The notes beneath the pieces were generated by a model that saw nothing but the letters and a program-made list of their open reading frames with translations, did no database searches and was not told the origin of the DNA. DNA of 64,000 nucleotides from DATEDA01 sp963820965 (lineage in GTDB: Bacteria; Pseudomonadota; Gammaproteobacteria; Burkholderiales; SG8-39). Each line of letters opens with the position of its first letter. Within the stretch, counting starts at the first letter, position 1. Made by a program: the position numbers and the translations under genes. The stretch is from NCBI GenBank assembly GCA_963820965.1, contig CAWGCC010000062.1, forward strand, positions 62,001 through 126,000, given 5' to 3'. Shown here piece by piece: positions 27,479-35,314 of the stretch.

Positions 27479-28492
27479 GTGAGCTCGGCACCGTCTCATC
27501 CTTCGCCTGCTGCTCGTTGCAGGTGTGGCCGGCGCCGTCCTTTGGGCGGGACTCCACCGCGACCAACTCGACCCGGCAGCGCTGGATGGCTGGCTCTCCG
27601 GGCTGGGCATCTGGGCGCCAGTGGTCTATGTGACCTTCTATGCGGTCGGGACGGTAGTCTTCCTGCCAGGCTCTCTGTTCGCGGTGGCCGGCGGCGCGCT
27701 GTTCGGCCCGGTCTGGGGCGCGATCCTCAACCTTCTTGGCGCCACCATCGGCGCGGGCATCGCCTTTCTCGTCGCGCGTTACCTCGCCGGGGACTGGGTG
27801 GCGCGAAAGGCGGCCGGTCGCCTGAAGCGGCTGATCGGCGGCGTGGAAGCCGAAGGCTGGCGGTTCGTCGCCTTTGTCCGACTCGTACCGCTGTTCCCCT
27901 TCAACCTGACGAACTACGCGCTCGGTCTGACGCGCATCGGGTTCCTGCAGTATCTGGTCACCTCGTTCGTCTGCATGGCGCCCGGAGCGATCGCCTATAC
28001 CTGGCTCGGCCATGCCGGCCGCGAGGCCCTGGCTGGCGACACCTCGGCGATCCGCTACGGCCTGCTGGCGCTCGGGCTGCTCGCCGCGATCGTCTTCCTG
28101 CCCCGGCTGTTCGGTGCTTTCCGCTCAAGCGCGGTCGATTGGATCGAGCCGGAACAGCTGCACCAGCAGATCGAGGACGGCGTAGCACTGACCGTGCTCG
28201 ACGTACGCGGCGCGGACGAATTCTCGGGCGCGCTCGGGCATATCCCGGACGCGCTGAACATCCCCCTCGGCGAGCTCGACCGGCGGCTGGACGACCTGCG
28301 CTCGACCTCGGGCCGAAAGTTCGTCGTCGTTTGCCGTACCGACAAGCGCTCCGCCTCGGCTCAGGCGACCCTGCGGGCGGCGGGCTTCGACGGCGTGTCC
28401 GTGCTGCGCGGTGGCATGGAGCGCTGGAACGCATTGCGCTTCAAGGCCGTCCGGGACATCTCGGACAGGACAACACGAGGCGACGAGCCTGA
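27479..28492 (+). CDS. TVP38/DedA-type membrane protein fused to rhodanese, frameshifted ends
   Basis: The core (27525 onward) has the TVP38/TMEM64 membrane domain (GTVVFLPGSLFAVAGGALFG; FVRLVPLFPFNLTNYALG) up to residue ~205, then a rhodanese domain (VLDVRGADEFSGALGHIPDA) with active Cys in VVCRTDKRSA. The natural start is GTG 27479 after GAGGGG, but one extra C near 27491 breaks that frame; the corrected N-terminus reads RLILRLLLVAGVAG. The in-frame core has no stop before 29078. A stop at 28492 is reached if one base is missing near 28.44 kb. So the domain call is good but the ends are inferred. It probably moves or senses sulfur species at the membrane. Confidence 0.75.
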   Translation: MSSAPSHPSPAARCRCGRRRPLGGTPPRPTRPGSAGWLALRAGHLGASGLCDLLCGRDGSLPARLSVRGGRRRAVRPGLGRDPQPSWRHHRRGHRLSRRALPRRGLGGAKGGRSPEAADRRRGSRRLAVRRLCPTRTAVPLQPDELRARSDAHRVPAVSGHLVRLHGARSDRLYLARPCRPRGPGWRHLGDPLRPAGARAARRDRLPAPAVRCFPLKRGRLDRAGTAAPADRGRRSTDRARRTRRGRILGRARAYPGRAEHPPRRARPAAGRPALDLGPKVRRRLPYRQALRLGSGDPAGGGLRRRVRAARWHGALERIALQGRPGHLGQDNTRRRA

Positions 28493-28515
28493 TCAGAAGC
28501 GCCGAGGAGGAAGTC

Positions 28516-28870
28516 ATGAGCAAGGACGGAATATTCAGAACGGCAGTGGCAGCTGGCGGAACGATGCTCGCGCCGTCCTGGGTCTGGGCACAGCAGTCGT
28601 CGGAGCCGTACAGATATGGTTATGGCCCGCACATGATGGACTGGGCCGGGGGCTGGTACGGCATGATCTTTGGTCCACTCTTCATGATCCTGGTCCTCGT
28701 CCTGGTGATTGCGCTTGCTGTCCTGGTGGTGCGCTGGCTCGGGGGGCCGTGGTACGGGACGCATGTGCAGCCGGGGCGCGACACCGCTCGATATCCTCAA
28801 GGAGCGGTTTGCGCGCGGCGAGATCGACAAGGAGGAGTTCGAGGACCGCCGCCGCGTGCTTGGCGACTGA
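28516..28870 (+). CDS. SHOCT-domain membrane protein, frameshifted
   Basis: A start after GAGGAAGTC gives a signal-like N-terminus, an aromatic stretch (RYGYGPHMMDWAGGWYGM) and one membrane helix (LFMILVLVLVIALAVLVV). Near 28784 one extra base switches the frame, which then reads DILKERFARGEIDKEEFEDR, the SHOCT motif, ending at 28870. Corrected length is 117 residues. SHOCT proteins are small and poorly understood. A related one lies at 46771. The gene sits between the TVP38-rhodanese and cysteine desulfurase genes. Confidence 0.7.
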
Positions 28871-28890
28871 TCGAACCCGGGCGAACCCGC

Positions 28891-30077
28891 ATGAATGCGC
28901 CGATCTACCTCGACTACAACGCCACGACGCCTGTCGCGCCCGAAGTGGCAGATGCCATGCTGCCGTTCCTGCGCGAGCATTTCGGCAACCCTTCCTCTTC
29001 GCATCCCTACGGGCGATTCGCCGCGCAGGCCGTCGCCCAGGCGCGAAGCCATGTCGCCGCGCTGATCGGTGCGCGTGACGACGAGATCATCTTCACGGGC
29101 TGCGCCACCGAGGCCAACAACCTCGCCCTGCTCGGCGTCGCGCAAGCCCTGCGCAGCGCGAAGCGCCATCTCGTCGTCAGCGCGATCGAGCACCCGGCAG
29201 TCCTGGCGCCGGCCACGCACCTTGAAGCGGAAGGTTGGAGTCTCTCGGTGGTGCCGGTGGACCGTTTCGGACTCGTTTCGCCGGACGAGGTCGCACGAGC
29301 CATCCGGCCCGATACCGCCCTGGTGTCGGTGATGCACGCGAACAACGAAGTCGGCACCATTCAGCCGATCGCGGAGATCGCGCGAATCACGCGCGCCCGG
29401 GACGTCCTGTTGCACACCGACGCCGCCCAAACCGCCGGCAAGATCGGGGTCGACGTCGACACCTTGGGTGTCGACCTTCTCACATTGGCCGGGCACAAGT
29501 TCTACGCGCCCAAGGGTGTGGGGGCTCTGTATGTCCGCCGGGGTACGCCACTGCGCAGCATCAGTTTCGGCGCAGAGCATGAACGCGGCTTGCGACCCGG
29601 CACCGAGAACGTACCGGCGATTGTCGGTCTTGGGGTTGCTGCGCGGCTCGGGCGAGAACGACTGCCCCAAGCGACCGCCCGTCTCCGCGAGCTGCGTGAT
29701 CGGACTCCACGCGCTGATGATCGAAGCGATACCGGGGCTCGCATTGAATGGCCATCCGGATCTGCGTCTTCCCAACACCCTTAACGTATCGTTTCCGGGG
29801 GTAAGCGGTCGCAGGCTCCTGGACGATGCCCGCCACATTGTCGCCGCCTCGCTTGGCTCGGCTTGCCATTCGGAAGACGACGCTCCGAGCGGCGTCCTGG
29901 CAGCGATGGGCCTCGATGCCGTCCGGGCGTCCGGGGCTGTGCGGCTCTCCGTGGGCAACATGACTATGCCCGGCGACGTGAGCACTTGCTGCCAACGGGT
30001 TGATCGAGGCTTGGCGGACGGTGGTCCGAGGAGTTCGCCGCGGGGCACCTGCCGGGCGCGGTCAACATTCCCGGTGA
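28891..30077 (+). CDS. Cysteine desulfurase (NifS/IscS-like), two single-base insertions
   Basis: This PLP enzyme takes sulfur from cysteine. It starts IYLDYNATTPVAPEVADAML and has the PLP lysine in LTLAGHKFYAPKG. The Asp of HTDAAQTAGK and the sulfur-accepting Cys in LGSACHSED are present, the latter only in the second frame. One extra base lies near 29705 and another near 29988; correcting both gives a consistent 394-codon reading, with GLIEAWRTVVRG near the native C-terminus. After that the frame runs into a rhodanese remnant, so the natural stop has been lost. It would supply sulfur for the surrounding sulfur-trafficking proteins. Confidence 0.8.
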
Positions 30078-30195
30078 ACCGGCTCGAGAAGCGCCTCGCC
30101 AAGCTGCCGAAGCGCAAGGAAGTGGTCGCCTATTGCGGACCGTACTGCTTGATGTCCTACGACGCGGTCTAGCTTCTCTGGAAGAAGGGTCTCAA
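30028..30195 (+). pseudogene. Rhodanese remnant duplicated from the ArsR-rhodanese gene
   Basis: Reads EEFAAGHLPGAVNIP then, after one extra base, NRLEKRLAKLPKRKEVVAY, CGPYCLMSYDAV, a TAG stop, and LLWKKGLN. This is nearly identical to the rhodanese half of the ArsR-rhodanese protein at 25478-26143. There the loop is CRGPYC and the stop position is a Gln. The Arg codon is lost and the CAG is now TAG. It is fused to the end of the cysteine desulfurase and ends at the opposite-strand methyltransferase, so it marks a past rearrangement. Confidence 0.8.
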
Positions 30196-30974
30196 CACGC
30201 CTTCGCCCCGCGCAGGACGATGGTGTGCGCGCCGAGCCCGTGAGCGACCCGGCGCGTGTCGGGGTTGACGCTGCCGGCGAAGTAGTCGAAGCGGCTGATC
30301 ACCTCGACGCTCAGGCCCGCGGCGCGGAGCTGCGCCACGTAGTGGTCCTCCACCACCGCGCCGACCACGCACTCGGCCCAGAGCTTCGGGTCGGCGCGCG
30401 CCTTGTCCGAGACGGGCATCGCGAGCGAGATGTCGGCGATCTGCAGCCGACCGCCCGGCTTGAGCACGCGGGAGATCTCGGCAAAGGCGCGGGGCTTGTC
30501 CGGTACGAGGTTGAGCACGCCGTTGCTCGTGACGACGTCCACGAGAGCGTCCGGCAACGGGATCTCCTCGGCGTTTCCCTCGATCGGCTCGACGTTGGTC
30601 GCGCCCATCGCCGCGATGTTCCGGCGCAGCTTGTCGAGCATCGCCCGGGTCATGTCGAGGCCATAGACCTTGCCGCGCGGGCCGGTCAGGGTGCTCGCGA
30701 TCAGGGTGTCGGTTCCGGAGCCCGAGCCGATGTCGAGGATCCGATCGCCCTCCCGGATCACGTCCGCCGCGAACGGATACCCGACGCCCGCAAACGATTC
30801 GGGAGCGGTGGCGGGAACGAGATCGAGCTGCTCACCCGGGTAGCCCACGAACAGGCAGGCGAGCCGCCCGGTCGGGAAATGGAACGTCTTGCCGGGATGC
30901 GCGGCCACATCGGTGTACATGTCGACCACGGCCTTGAAGATGAATTCCTTCTTGTCGCTGTAGACGGCGACCAT
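30192..30974 (-). CDS. SAM-dependent methyltransferase of ArsM-like group
   Basis: This 260-residue protein has a class I Rossmann core, LDIGSGSGTDTLIA for SAM binding and SNGVLNLVPDKPRAF as the post-core motif. The length and the N-terminal AVVDMYTDVAAHPGKTFHF resemble the methyltransferase group sometimes annotated as arsenite methyltransferase. The ArsM double-Cys pattern is incomplete (only isolated Cys at LACLF, AECVV and the end), so arsenic as substrate is doubtful. The ATG at 30974 has a strong GGAGG. It follows the sigma/anti-sigma pair by 118 nt and is probably co-transcribed with it. Confidence 0.75.
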   Translation of the reverse strand: MVAVYSDKKEFIFKAVVDMYTDVAAHPGKTFHFPTGRLACLFVGYPGEQLDLVPATAPESFAGVGYPFAADVIREGDRILDIGSGSGTDTLIASTLTGPRGKVYGLDMTRAMLDKLRRNIAAMGATNVEPIEGNAEEIPLPDALVDVVTSNGVLNLVPDKPRAFAEISRVLKPGGRLQIADISLAMPVSDKARADPKLWAECVVGAVVEDHYVAQLRAAGLSVEVISRFDYFAGSVNPDTRRVAHGLGAHTIVLRGAKAC

Positions 30975-31092
30975 GCAGCCCTCCTGGTCATTCGCGTCCG
31001 CGCGCCCGTGGCTCTTGAGCAGGCCCTTCATCCCGCGCTACGGCTAAACCTACCTCCTCAAATTCAACTTCCCCCGCGCCTGGTCCACGGGG

Positions 31093-31329
31093 CTAGAAGC
31101 TCTCGAGCAGCCTCTTGATGCGCTCCCGCACCGTCGGGTCTGCGTCGGACTTCTTCAGCTCGCCGAACTTCGCCTTCAGCCGTCCCTCGAACTCCACGCG
31201 CGAATAGCAGCTGTGGCACGTGTGCAAGTGGTGTTCCATAGCGGCGCGCTCGGTGTCATCGAGCACGTGGTCGATGTACTCGAAGACCTGCCTGAGCGCC
31301 TGTTCGCACTCGATCTCGTGCTTCGTCAT
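31093..31329 (-). CDS. Zinc-finger anti-sigma factor (zf-HC2)
   Basis: This 78-residue soluble protein has the ZAS motif HLHTCHSCYSRVEFE near residue 34, with an additional Cys at IECEQAL. Such proteins bind Zn and sequester ECF sigma factors until an oxidant or metal displaces the zinc. The start overlaps the sigma gene's end by 4 nt. A long helical tail (GRLKAKFGELKKSDADPT) contacts the sigma factor in relatives. Confidence 0.88.
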   Translation of the reverse strand: MTKHEIECEQALRQVFEYIDHVLDDTERAAMEHHLHTCHSCYSRVEFEGRLKAKFGELKKSDADPTVRERIKRLLESF

Positions 31330-32003
31330 GGAATCAAACCTTTCTCTTTCGGCACTATCGCGCCGGCCGCTGCTTGTCGCGGCGCATCCGTGCCGCCATC
31401 GCTACCCTGGCGCGACGCGGGAGCGACCGCGTCCAGCCCGTACTCCCGCGCCTGCTGCCAGAGGATCTTCTGCAGCGCCCCGCGGGCGCGCGCGAGCCGC
31501 GAGCGCACCGTCCCCACCGGGATGCCGAGCGCCTCGGCGATCTCCCCGTAGCTCAACTCCTCGAGGTCGGAAAGGACCACCACCACCCGGTGATGCTCCG
31601 GGAGGCTCGCGAGCGCCCGGTCGAGATCCTCGCGCAGCAGCTTGTCGAGGAACGCCTGCTCCGGGTTGCTGAACCAGAGCAGGAAGGGCTGGTGCATCTG
31701 CTCGAAGATCGAGAACTGCACTTCCTCTTCTTCCGCCTCGTCGCACTCGACGGACACGAGCCGCGGCCGCGCTCCCGCGCGGCGCAGTTCGCTCACGAAG
31801 GTGTTGTGGAGGATGCTGAAGATCCAGGCGCGGAACGCGGCCTCGCTCTTGAGGCTATCGAGTGCGCGCCAGGCCCGGGCCACCGTTTCCGCAACGAGAT
31901 CCTCCGCATCGGCGGGGTTGGCTGTGAGCCGCCGGGCAACACGGCTCAGGCTCCCCAGCAGGGCGAGCACCTGATCTTCGAAAGCCTGCCGCGAGATGCC
32001 CAT
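31326..32003 (-). CDS. ECF-type sigma-70 factor
   Basis: This 225-residue sigma factor has region 2 (NPADAEDLVAETVARAWRAL, then FRAWIFSILHNTF) and region 4 (LPEHHRVVVVLSDLEELSY, IPVGTVRSRLARARGAL). An acidic linker sits between them, and there is a 30-residue C-terminal extension. The ATG at 32003 has GGGGAGG; a longer frame is spurious. A matching GGAAC-N16-CGTC promoter lies 16 nt upstream of it, so it is autoregulated. The anti-sigma gene overlaps its end. Confidence 0.9.
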   Translation of the reverse strand: MGISRQAFEDQVLALLGSLSRVARRLTANPADAEDLVAETVARAWRALDSLKSEAAFRAWIFSILHNTFVSELRRAGARPRLVSVECDEAEEEEVQFSIFEQMHQPFLLWFSNPEQAFLDKLLREDLDRALASLPEHHRVVVVLSDLEELSYGEIAEALGIPVGTVRSRLARARGALQKILWQQAREYGLDAVAPASRQGSDGGTDAPRQAAAGAIVPKEKGLIP

Positions 32004-32018
32004 GCGCCTCCCCGAATG

Positions 32019-32047
32019 CCAAGACGCGCGGCCGGCGAAACGGTTCC
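32019..32047 (-). promoter_or_regulatory. ECF promoter of the sigma gene (GGAAC-N16-CGTCTTGG)
   Basis: On the minus strand GGAAC at 32047-32043, 16 nt, then CGTCTTGG at 32026-32019, ending 16 nt before the sigma ATG. The same two boxes at the same spacing recur at 32385, facing the opposite way. This implies one sigma factor recognises both. Confidence 0.75.
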
Positions 32048-32270
32048 ATCCGCCGCCGTGCGATGCCCTGGCGCCGCCCCAGCTCTTGGGGGCGCAGAGA
32101 TTGTAGGCCCTTGTCCGCAAGAGGCATTCCAACGAGCGTTGGGCAGGGTCACGGACGCCGGCTGGTTTTCCATGGGCGCGCGCACCGGAGCGTGGAACGA
32201 TCTCCACCAGGCTCGGCCAAGCGTCGCGCGGCGCTGCGAAAGCCCTTCGCGCCCTGAGCATCAACGGAAT

Positions 32271-32296
32271 GACGCCCGCGGACAAAAAACGGTTCC
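32271..32296 (-). promoter_or_regulatory. Possible third ECF promoter (GGAAC-N17-CGTC)
   Basis: GGAAC at 32296-32292, 17 nt, then CGTC at 32274-32271, on the minus strand, 268 nt upstream of the sigma ATG. Spacing is one base longer and the -10 extension (ATTCC) does not match the other two, so it may be fortuitous. Confidence 0.3.
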
Positions 32297-32384
32297 ACCC
32301 GCCTTCATCGAGGCGACATGCACGCGCGCGGCACCGCGGCGAGTCTTGTGCATCGTCGTTGACAGCGCCTCGCGGTGACCAAGT

Positions 32385-32413
32385 GGAACGATTTCGCTCT
32401 CACCGCGTCTTGG
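32385..32413 (+). promoter_or_regulatory. ECF promoter of the forward methyltransferase gene
   Basis: GGAAC at 32385-32389, 16 nt, then CGTCTTGG at 32406-32413, ending 53 nt before the methyltransferase ATG. It matches the sigma gene's own promoter in boxes and spacing, and the 463-nt region 32004-32466 contains no gene. Confidence 0.72.
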
Positions 32414-32466
32414 GCGATGAAGGCTGGCGTCCTTCGCACAGGTCAACCACCAAGGAGATCCCGGCA

Positions 32467-33255
32467 ATGACTACGGCAACAGGATCCGCGCAGCGCATCG
32501 ACACCGCTTCGCTCGAGGAGAAAGTGAAGGCGATGTATCGCGACGTTGCCCTCGATCCGCACGGCGAGTTCCACTTCGAGATGGGGCGCGCGCTCGCCGA
32601 GCGGCTCGGCTATGCGCCCGCCGACCTCGACGCGATCCCGAGCGAAGCCATCGACTCGTTCGCGGGCGTGGGCTACTACTTCGACCTCGCCGACCTGAGG
32701 GCAGGTGAGACCGTAGTCGATCTCGGCAGCGGGTCGGGGACGGACAGCTTCATCGCCGCGCGCAAGGTCGGGAAGACCGGCACGGTCATCGGCATCGACA
32801 TGACCGACGAGCAGCTCGCGAAGGCGGAGCGCCTGCGCGCCGCGGCGTGGTGGGGCAACGTCACCTACCGCAAGGGCTACATCCAGGCCACCGGCCTTGC
32901 CGATGCGTCTTGCGATGCGGTCATCAGCAACGGCGTGATCAACCTCGCGCCGGACAAAGGCGAGGTCTTCCGAGAGGCCGCGCGGCTGCTGAAAGCCGGC
33001 GGCCGCCTGGCGCTCGCCGACATCGTCACCGATGTCCGGCTTCCCGGAGGCATCACTGGCGATCCAACACTCTGGGCCGCCTGCATCGGCGGTGCGATGC
33101 AGGTCGGCGACTACGTCTCGGCGATTGAGACCGCGGGGTTGCGGGTGAAGAGGGTGAAGGACAACCCCCAGTACCAGTTCATCTCGAAGAACGCCCAGGG
33201 CGCGACCAAGAAGTACGGCGTCAAGAGCGTCTCAATCGTGGCCACCAAGGAATGA
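32467..33255 (+). CDS. SAM-dependent methyltransferase, paralogue of the 30192 gene
   Basis: This 262-residue protein has SAM motif VVDLGSGSGTDSFIAARKVG and SNGVINLAPDKGEVFREAAR. N-terminal text GYAPADLDAIPSEAIDSFAG aligns with the neighbour at 30192-30974. It lacks the ArsM triple-Cys pattern; Cys appear at DASCDAV and WAACIGG. The ATG follows AAGGAGATCCCGG. Control by the ECF promoter at 32385 makes it part of the sigma regulon. Substrate unknown. Confidence 0.78.
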   Translation: MTTATGSAQRIDTASLEEKVKAMYRDVALDPHGEFHFEMGRALAERLGYAPADLDAIPSEAIDSFAGVGYYFDLADLRAGETVVDLGSGSGTDSFIAARKVGKTGTVIGIDMTDEQLAKAERLRAAAWWGNVTYRKGYIQATGLADASCDAVISNGVINLAPDKGEVFREAARLLKAGGRLALADIVTDVRLPGGITGDPTLWAACIGGAMQVGDYVSAIETAGLRVKRVKDNPQYQFISKNAQGATKKYGVKSVSIVATKE

Positions 33256-33329
33256 GCTTTCCCCGCCGGGTTGCGGGGTGCACCCGCCGGCCCCGTTGAT
33301 TCTCAACGCAGCCCAGGAGGACACAAACC

Positions 33330-33587
33330 ATGACGCAGAACATCAAGTATCTCTTTTCCGCCACCCATTGCGACGGCGTGACCGACGAGAACATGGTCGA
33401 GAACGGCAAGTGGATGGGCGCCGCCGAGTGCTCGACGCGGCCCAGGACCGCCAGACGTTATCGTTCTGAGCGTCCCGGGGACCGCGGCGCTGTTCTGGGA
33501 TCCGGCTGCGGTCGCGGTTCGTGCCGCCGCTTCGGTCCGAGAGCGCTGACTAGCGAGACATCAACCGACTTCACAGGAACATCATGA
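33330..33587 (+). CDS. Short unrecognised reading frame before the cupin gene
   Basis: An excellent CAGGAGGACACAAACC precedes the ATG, and the first 33 residues (NIKYLFSATHCDGVTDENMV...) look coding. After ~residue 34 the text turns Arg-rich and low-complexity, so a frameshift or truncation is likely; a second frame here ends LDAAQDRQTLSF. The stop overlaps the cupin start by 4 nt (ATGA), which could be coupling or chance. No family recognised. Confidence 0.35.
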   Translation: MTQNIKYLFSATHCDGVTDENMVENGKWMGAAECSTRPRTARRYRSERPGDRGAVLGSGCGRGSCRRFGPRALTSETSTDFTGTS

Positions 33588-34066
33588 AAACATCGATCGT
33601 TACGACTTTGGCCGCGGTCACGGTTGCGCTCGGCGCACTCGAGCCGTCGGCCGTGCGCGCACAAGCCCACACCGACCACGTCATGGTGGTGCCGGGCGAG
33701 CTCACGTGGGGGGACGCCCCGGCCGTCGCGCCGGGCGCCAAGATCGCAGTCGTTGAGGGCCCGCTGAACAAGGCCGTCCCGTTCACCTTCCGGCTCAGGC
33801 TGCCGGAGAACGCCAAGATCGCGCCCCATACGCACCCGACGTACGAGCGGGTGACGGTGCTCTCGGGCACCTTCTACTTCGCTGCCGGCGACACCTACGA
33901 CCCGGCGAAGGCCCGGGCGCTCGGACCGGGGAGCGTCGCGATCATGCCGCCTGGCACGCCGATGTTCGGCTACACGAAGGAGGAGACCGTCATCCAGTTG
34001 CACGGCGTCGGTCCGTGGGGCCTGACCTACCTGAACCCGGCCGACGATCCGAGAAAGAAACAGTGA
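33584..34066 (+). CDS. Secreted cupin-domain protein
   Basis: This 160-residue protein has a signal ending AVRAQA followed by a single cupin barrel. Motif 1 reads PHTHPTYERVTVLSG with two His and one Glu; motif 2 is PPGTPMFGYTKEETVIQLHG. It would bind Fe, Mn or another divalent ion in the periplasm. Function is unknown. It lies between the ECF-controlled methyltransferase and the low-GC methyltransferase. Confidence 0.78.
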   Translation: MKTSIVTTLAAVTVALGALEPSAVRAQAHTDHVMVVPGELTWGDAPAVAPGAKIAVVEGPLNKAVPFTFRLRLPENAKIAPHTHPTYERVTVLSGTFYFAAGDTYDPAKARALGPGSVAIMPPGTPMFGYTKEETVIQLHGVGPWGLTYLNPADDPRKKQ

Positions 34067-34158
34067 CTATCGATCCGCGGCAGCTTGGCGCGCGATCGAC
34101 CGCCGCGGGCTGGGAGGTGCCGCGGCGCTCGCCGTTGGGCTGAATTCACGCGCGGAGC

Positions 34159-34165
34159 GTTAGGC
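34159..34165 (+). other. GTTAGGC, attC-core-like heptamer before the low-GC gene
   Basis: GTTAGGC fits the integron core-site pattern GTTRRRY and lies 37 nt before the methyltransferase start. Alone, a heptamer is weak evidence; it matters only together with the GC drop and the hairpin after the gene at 35148-35182. Confidence 0.3.
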
Positions 34166-34202
34166 GTTCTTAACCCCGGCATCATAGTAGAAAGGAACAA
34201 TC

Positions 34203-35018
34203 ATGAATCCGAATAAAGCGTTGTGGGAAAAAGGCGACTTTACCGAGATCGCCGCCTTGATGCGGCAATCTGGAGAAGCAGTCGTCAAGTCTCTCACGAT
34301 AACAACGCCGCTGCGGGTTTTGGACCTGGGCTGCGGAGATGGCACTACGGCGGTGCCTCTGGCCCGATTGGGGGCTGAAGTTGTTGGAATCGACATTGCT
34401 AGGAACCTCGTTGACGCCGGAAACAAACGAGCTGCGGAGGCGGGTCTCAATCGACTGACATTTCAAGAGGGAGATGCGTGCAACCTGCAAGGGGTCAGCG
34501 ACCATTCATTTGATTTGACCGTCTCTGTATTCGGTGCAATGTTTGCTCCCAAGCCCTTCGACGTAGCCAAGGAGATGGTCCGGGTCACAAGGCCAGGTGG
34601 TCGTATTGTGATGGGCAACTGGATTCCAAACGATCCGTCTTCGTTCGTGTCGCAGCTGCTGAAGATAAGCTCATCGTTCACGCCTCCACCCCCAGAAGGC
34701 TTCGTCAGTCCAATGACTTGGGGTGTGGACACTCACATCGTCGAGCGTTTTGGTCAGGCCGGAGTGCCCGAGGAAAAAATATCCCTGGTCAAGGACACGT
34801 ACTCCTTCATATCGCCTGACAAGAGCCCGACGGATGTCATCGAATTATTTAGACGATTCTATGGCCCAACGATGAATGCTTTCGAAGCGGCTCAGAAGAC
34901 CGGCAAGGTAGAAGAGCTCCACAAGGAGCTTTTGGAGCTGGCGACAGCACAGAACAAGAGCACTGACCGCGGCACTTCAATACCTGCCACCTTCTTGCGA
35001 GTGACTGTTCGCCTTTGA
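34203..35018 (+). CDS. Class I methyltransferase of low GC, probably acquired
   Basis: This 271-residue protein has SAM motif VLDLGCGDGTTAVPLARLGA and DLTVSVFGAMFAP, typical of the Methyltransf_11/UbiE-like group, and no recognised substrate domain. Base composition and codon use (many A/T-ending codons) differ clearly from the surrounding GC-rich genes, suggesting recent horizontal gain. The ribosome site AAAGGAA precedes the ATG. Flanking short motifs resemble integron cassette boundaries. Confidence 0.82.
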   Translation: MNPNKALWEKGDFTEIAALMRQSGEAVVKSLTITTPLRVLDLGCGDGTTAVPLARLGAEVVGIDIARNLVDAGNKRAAEAGLNRLTFQEGDACNLQGVSDHSFDLTVSVFGAMFAPKPFDVAKEMVRVTRPGGRIVMGNWIPNDPSSFVSQLLKISSSFTPPPPEGFVSPMTWGVDTHIVERFGQAGVPEEKISLVKDTYSFISPDKSPTDVIELFRRFYGPTMNAFEAAQKTGKVEELHKELLELATAQNKSTDRGTSIPATFLRVTVRL

Positions 35019-35147
35019 GTTCATGCTTGGCCTCTGTTCGGCAAAGACGGCATTCGATACGCTCTGAAAGGCAAGCTACTTTCGCGTGTGACGGCGAGTT
35101 CAAACTGCGCAGTAACCGCAAACGAGGCGACGCTTGACCCTTCACTC

Positions 35148-35182
35148 AACCGGACCTGCGCGAAAAGCCGCGCACGCCGGTT
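35148..35182. repeat. Nested inverted repeat after the low-GC gene, attC-like
   Basis: Outer arms AACCGG (35148) and CCGGTT (35177), inner arms TGCGCG (35157) and CGCGCA (35169) around AAAAGC. The right arm runs on into GTTAGCT, similar to an integron core site. Such a hairpin is the shape of a short attC, but the heptamer does not fully meet the consensus. It could instead be a terminator stem. The rest of the 296-nt gap (35019-35314) holds nothing recognisable. Confidence 0.4.
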
Positions 35183-35314
35183 AGCTCCATGCTGAGCGAC
35201 CGCTTTCCAGTGAGTTGAGTGTCGGCTTCCGGAAAATGTGGTCGACAGCTTAGGGTCCTATTGCGATGGAATGAGAGAACGAGAGGCGAATTGATCGCTG
35301 AGCTAGTCGGCCAT

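Noticed and set aside
27525..29078. A single 517-residue TVP38-rhodanese protein ending at 29078
   Set aside because: The last ~200 residues lie over the SHOCT and desulfurase genes in another frame and have no family text.
30192..30974. Firm assignment as arsenite methyltransferase ArsM
   Set aside because: The conserved cysteine set is incomplete and no arsR-arsC-arsB-type genes are present.
32193..32230. Another GGAAC on the plus strand as ECF promoter
   Set aside because: No CGTC at 16-17 nt; the next CGTC is 23 nt away.
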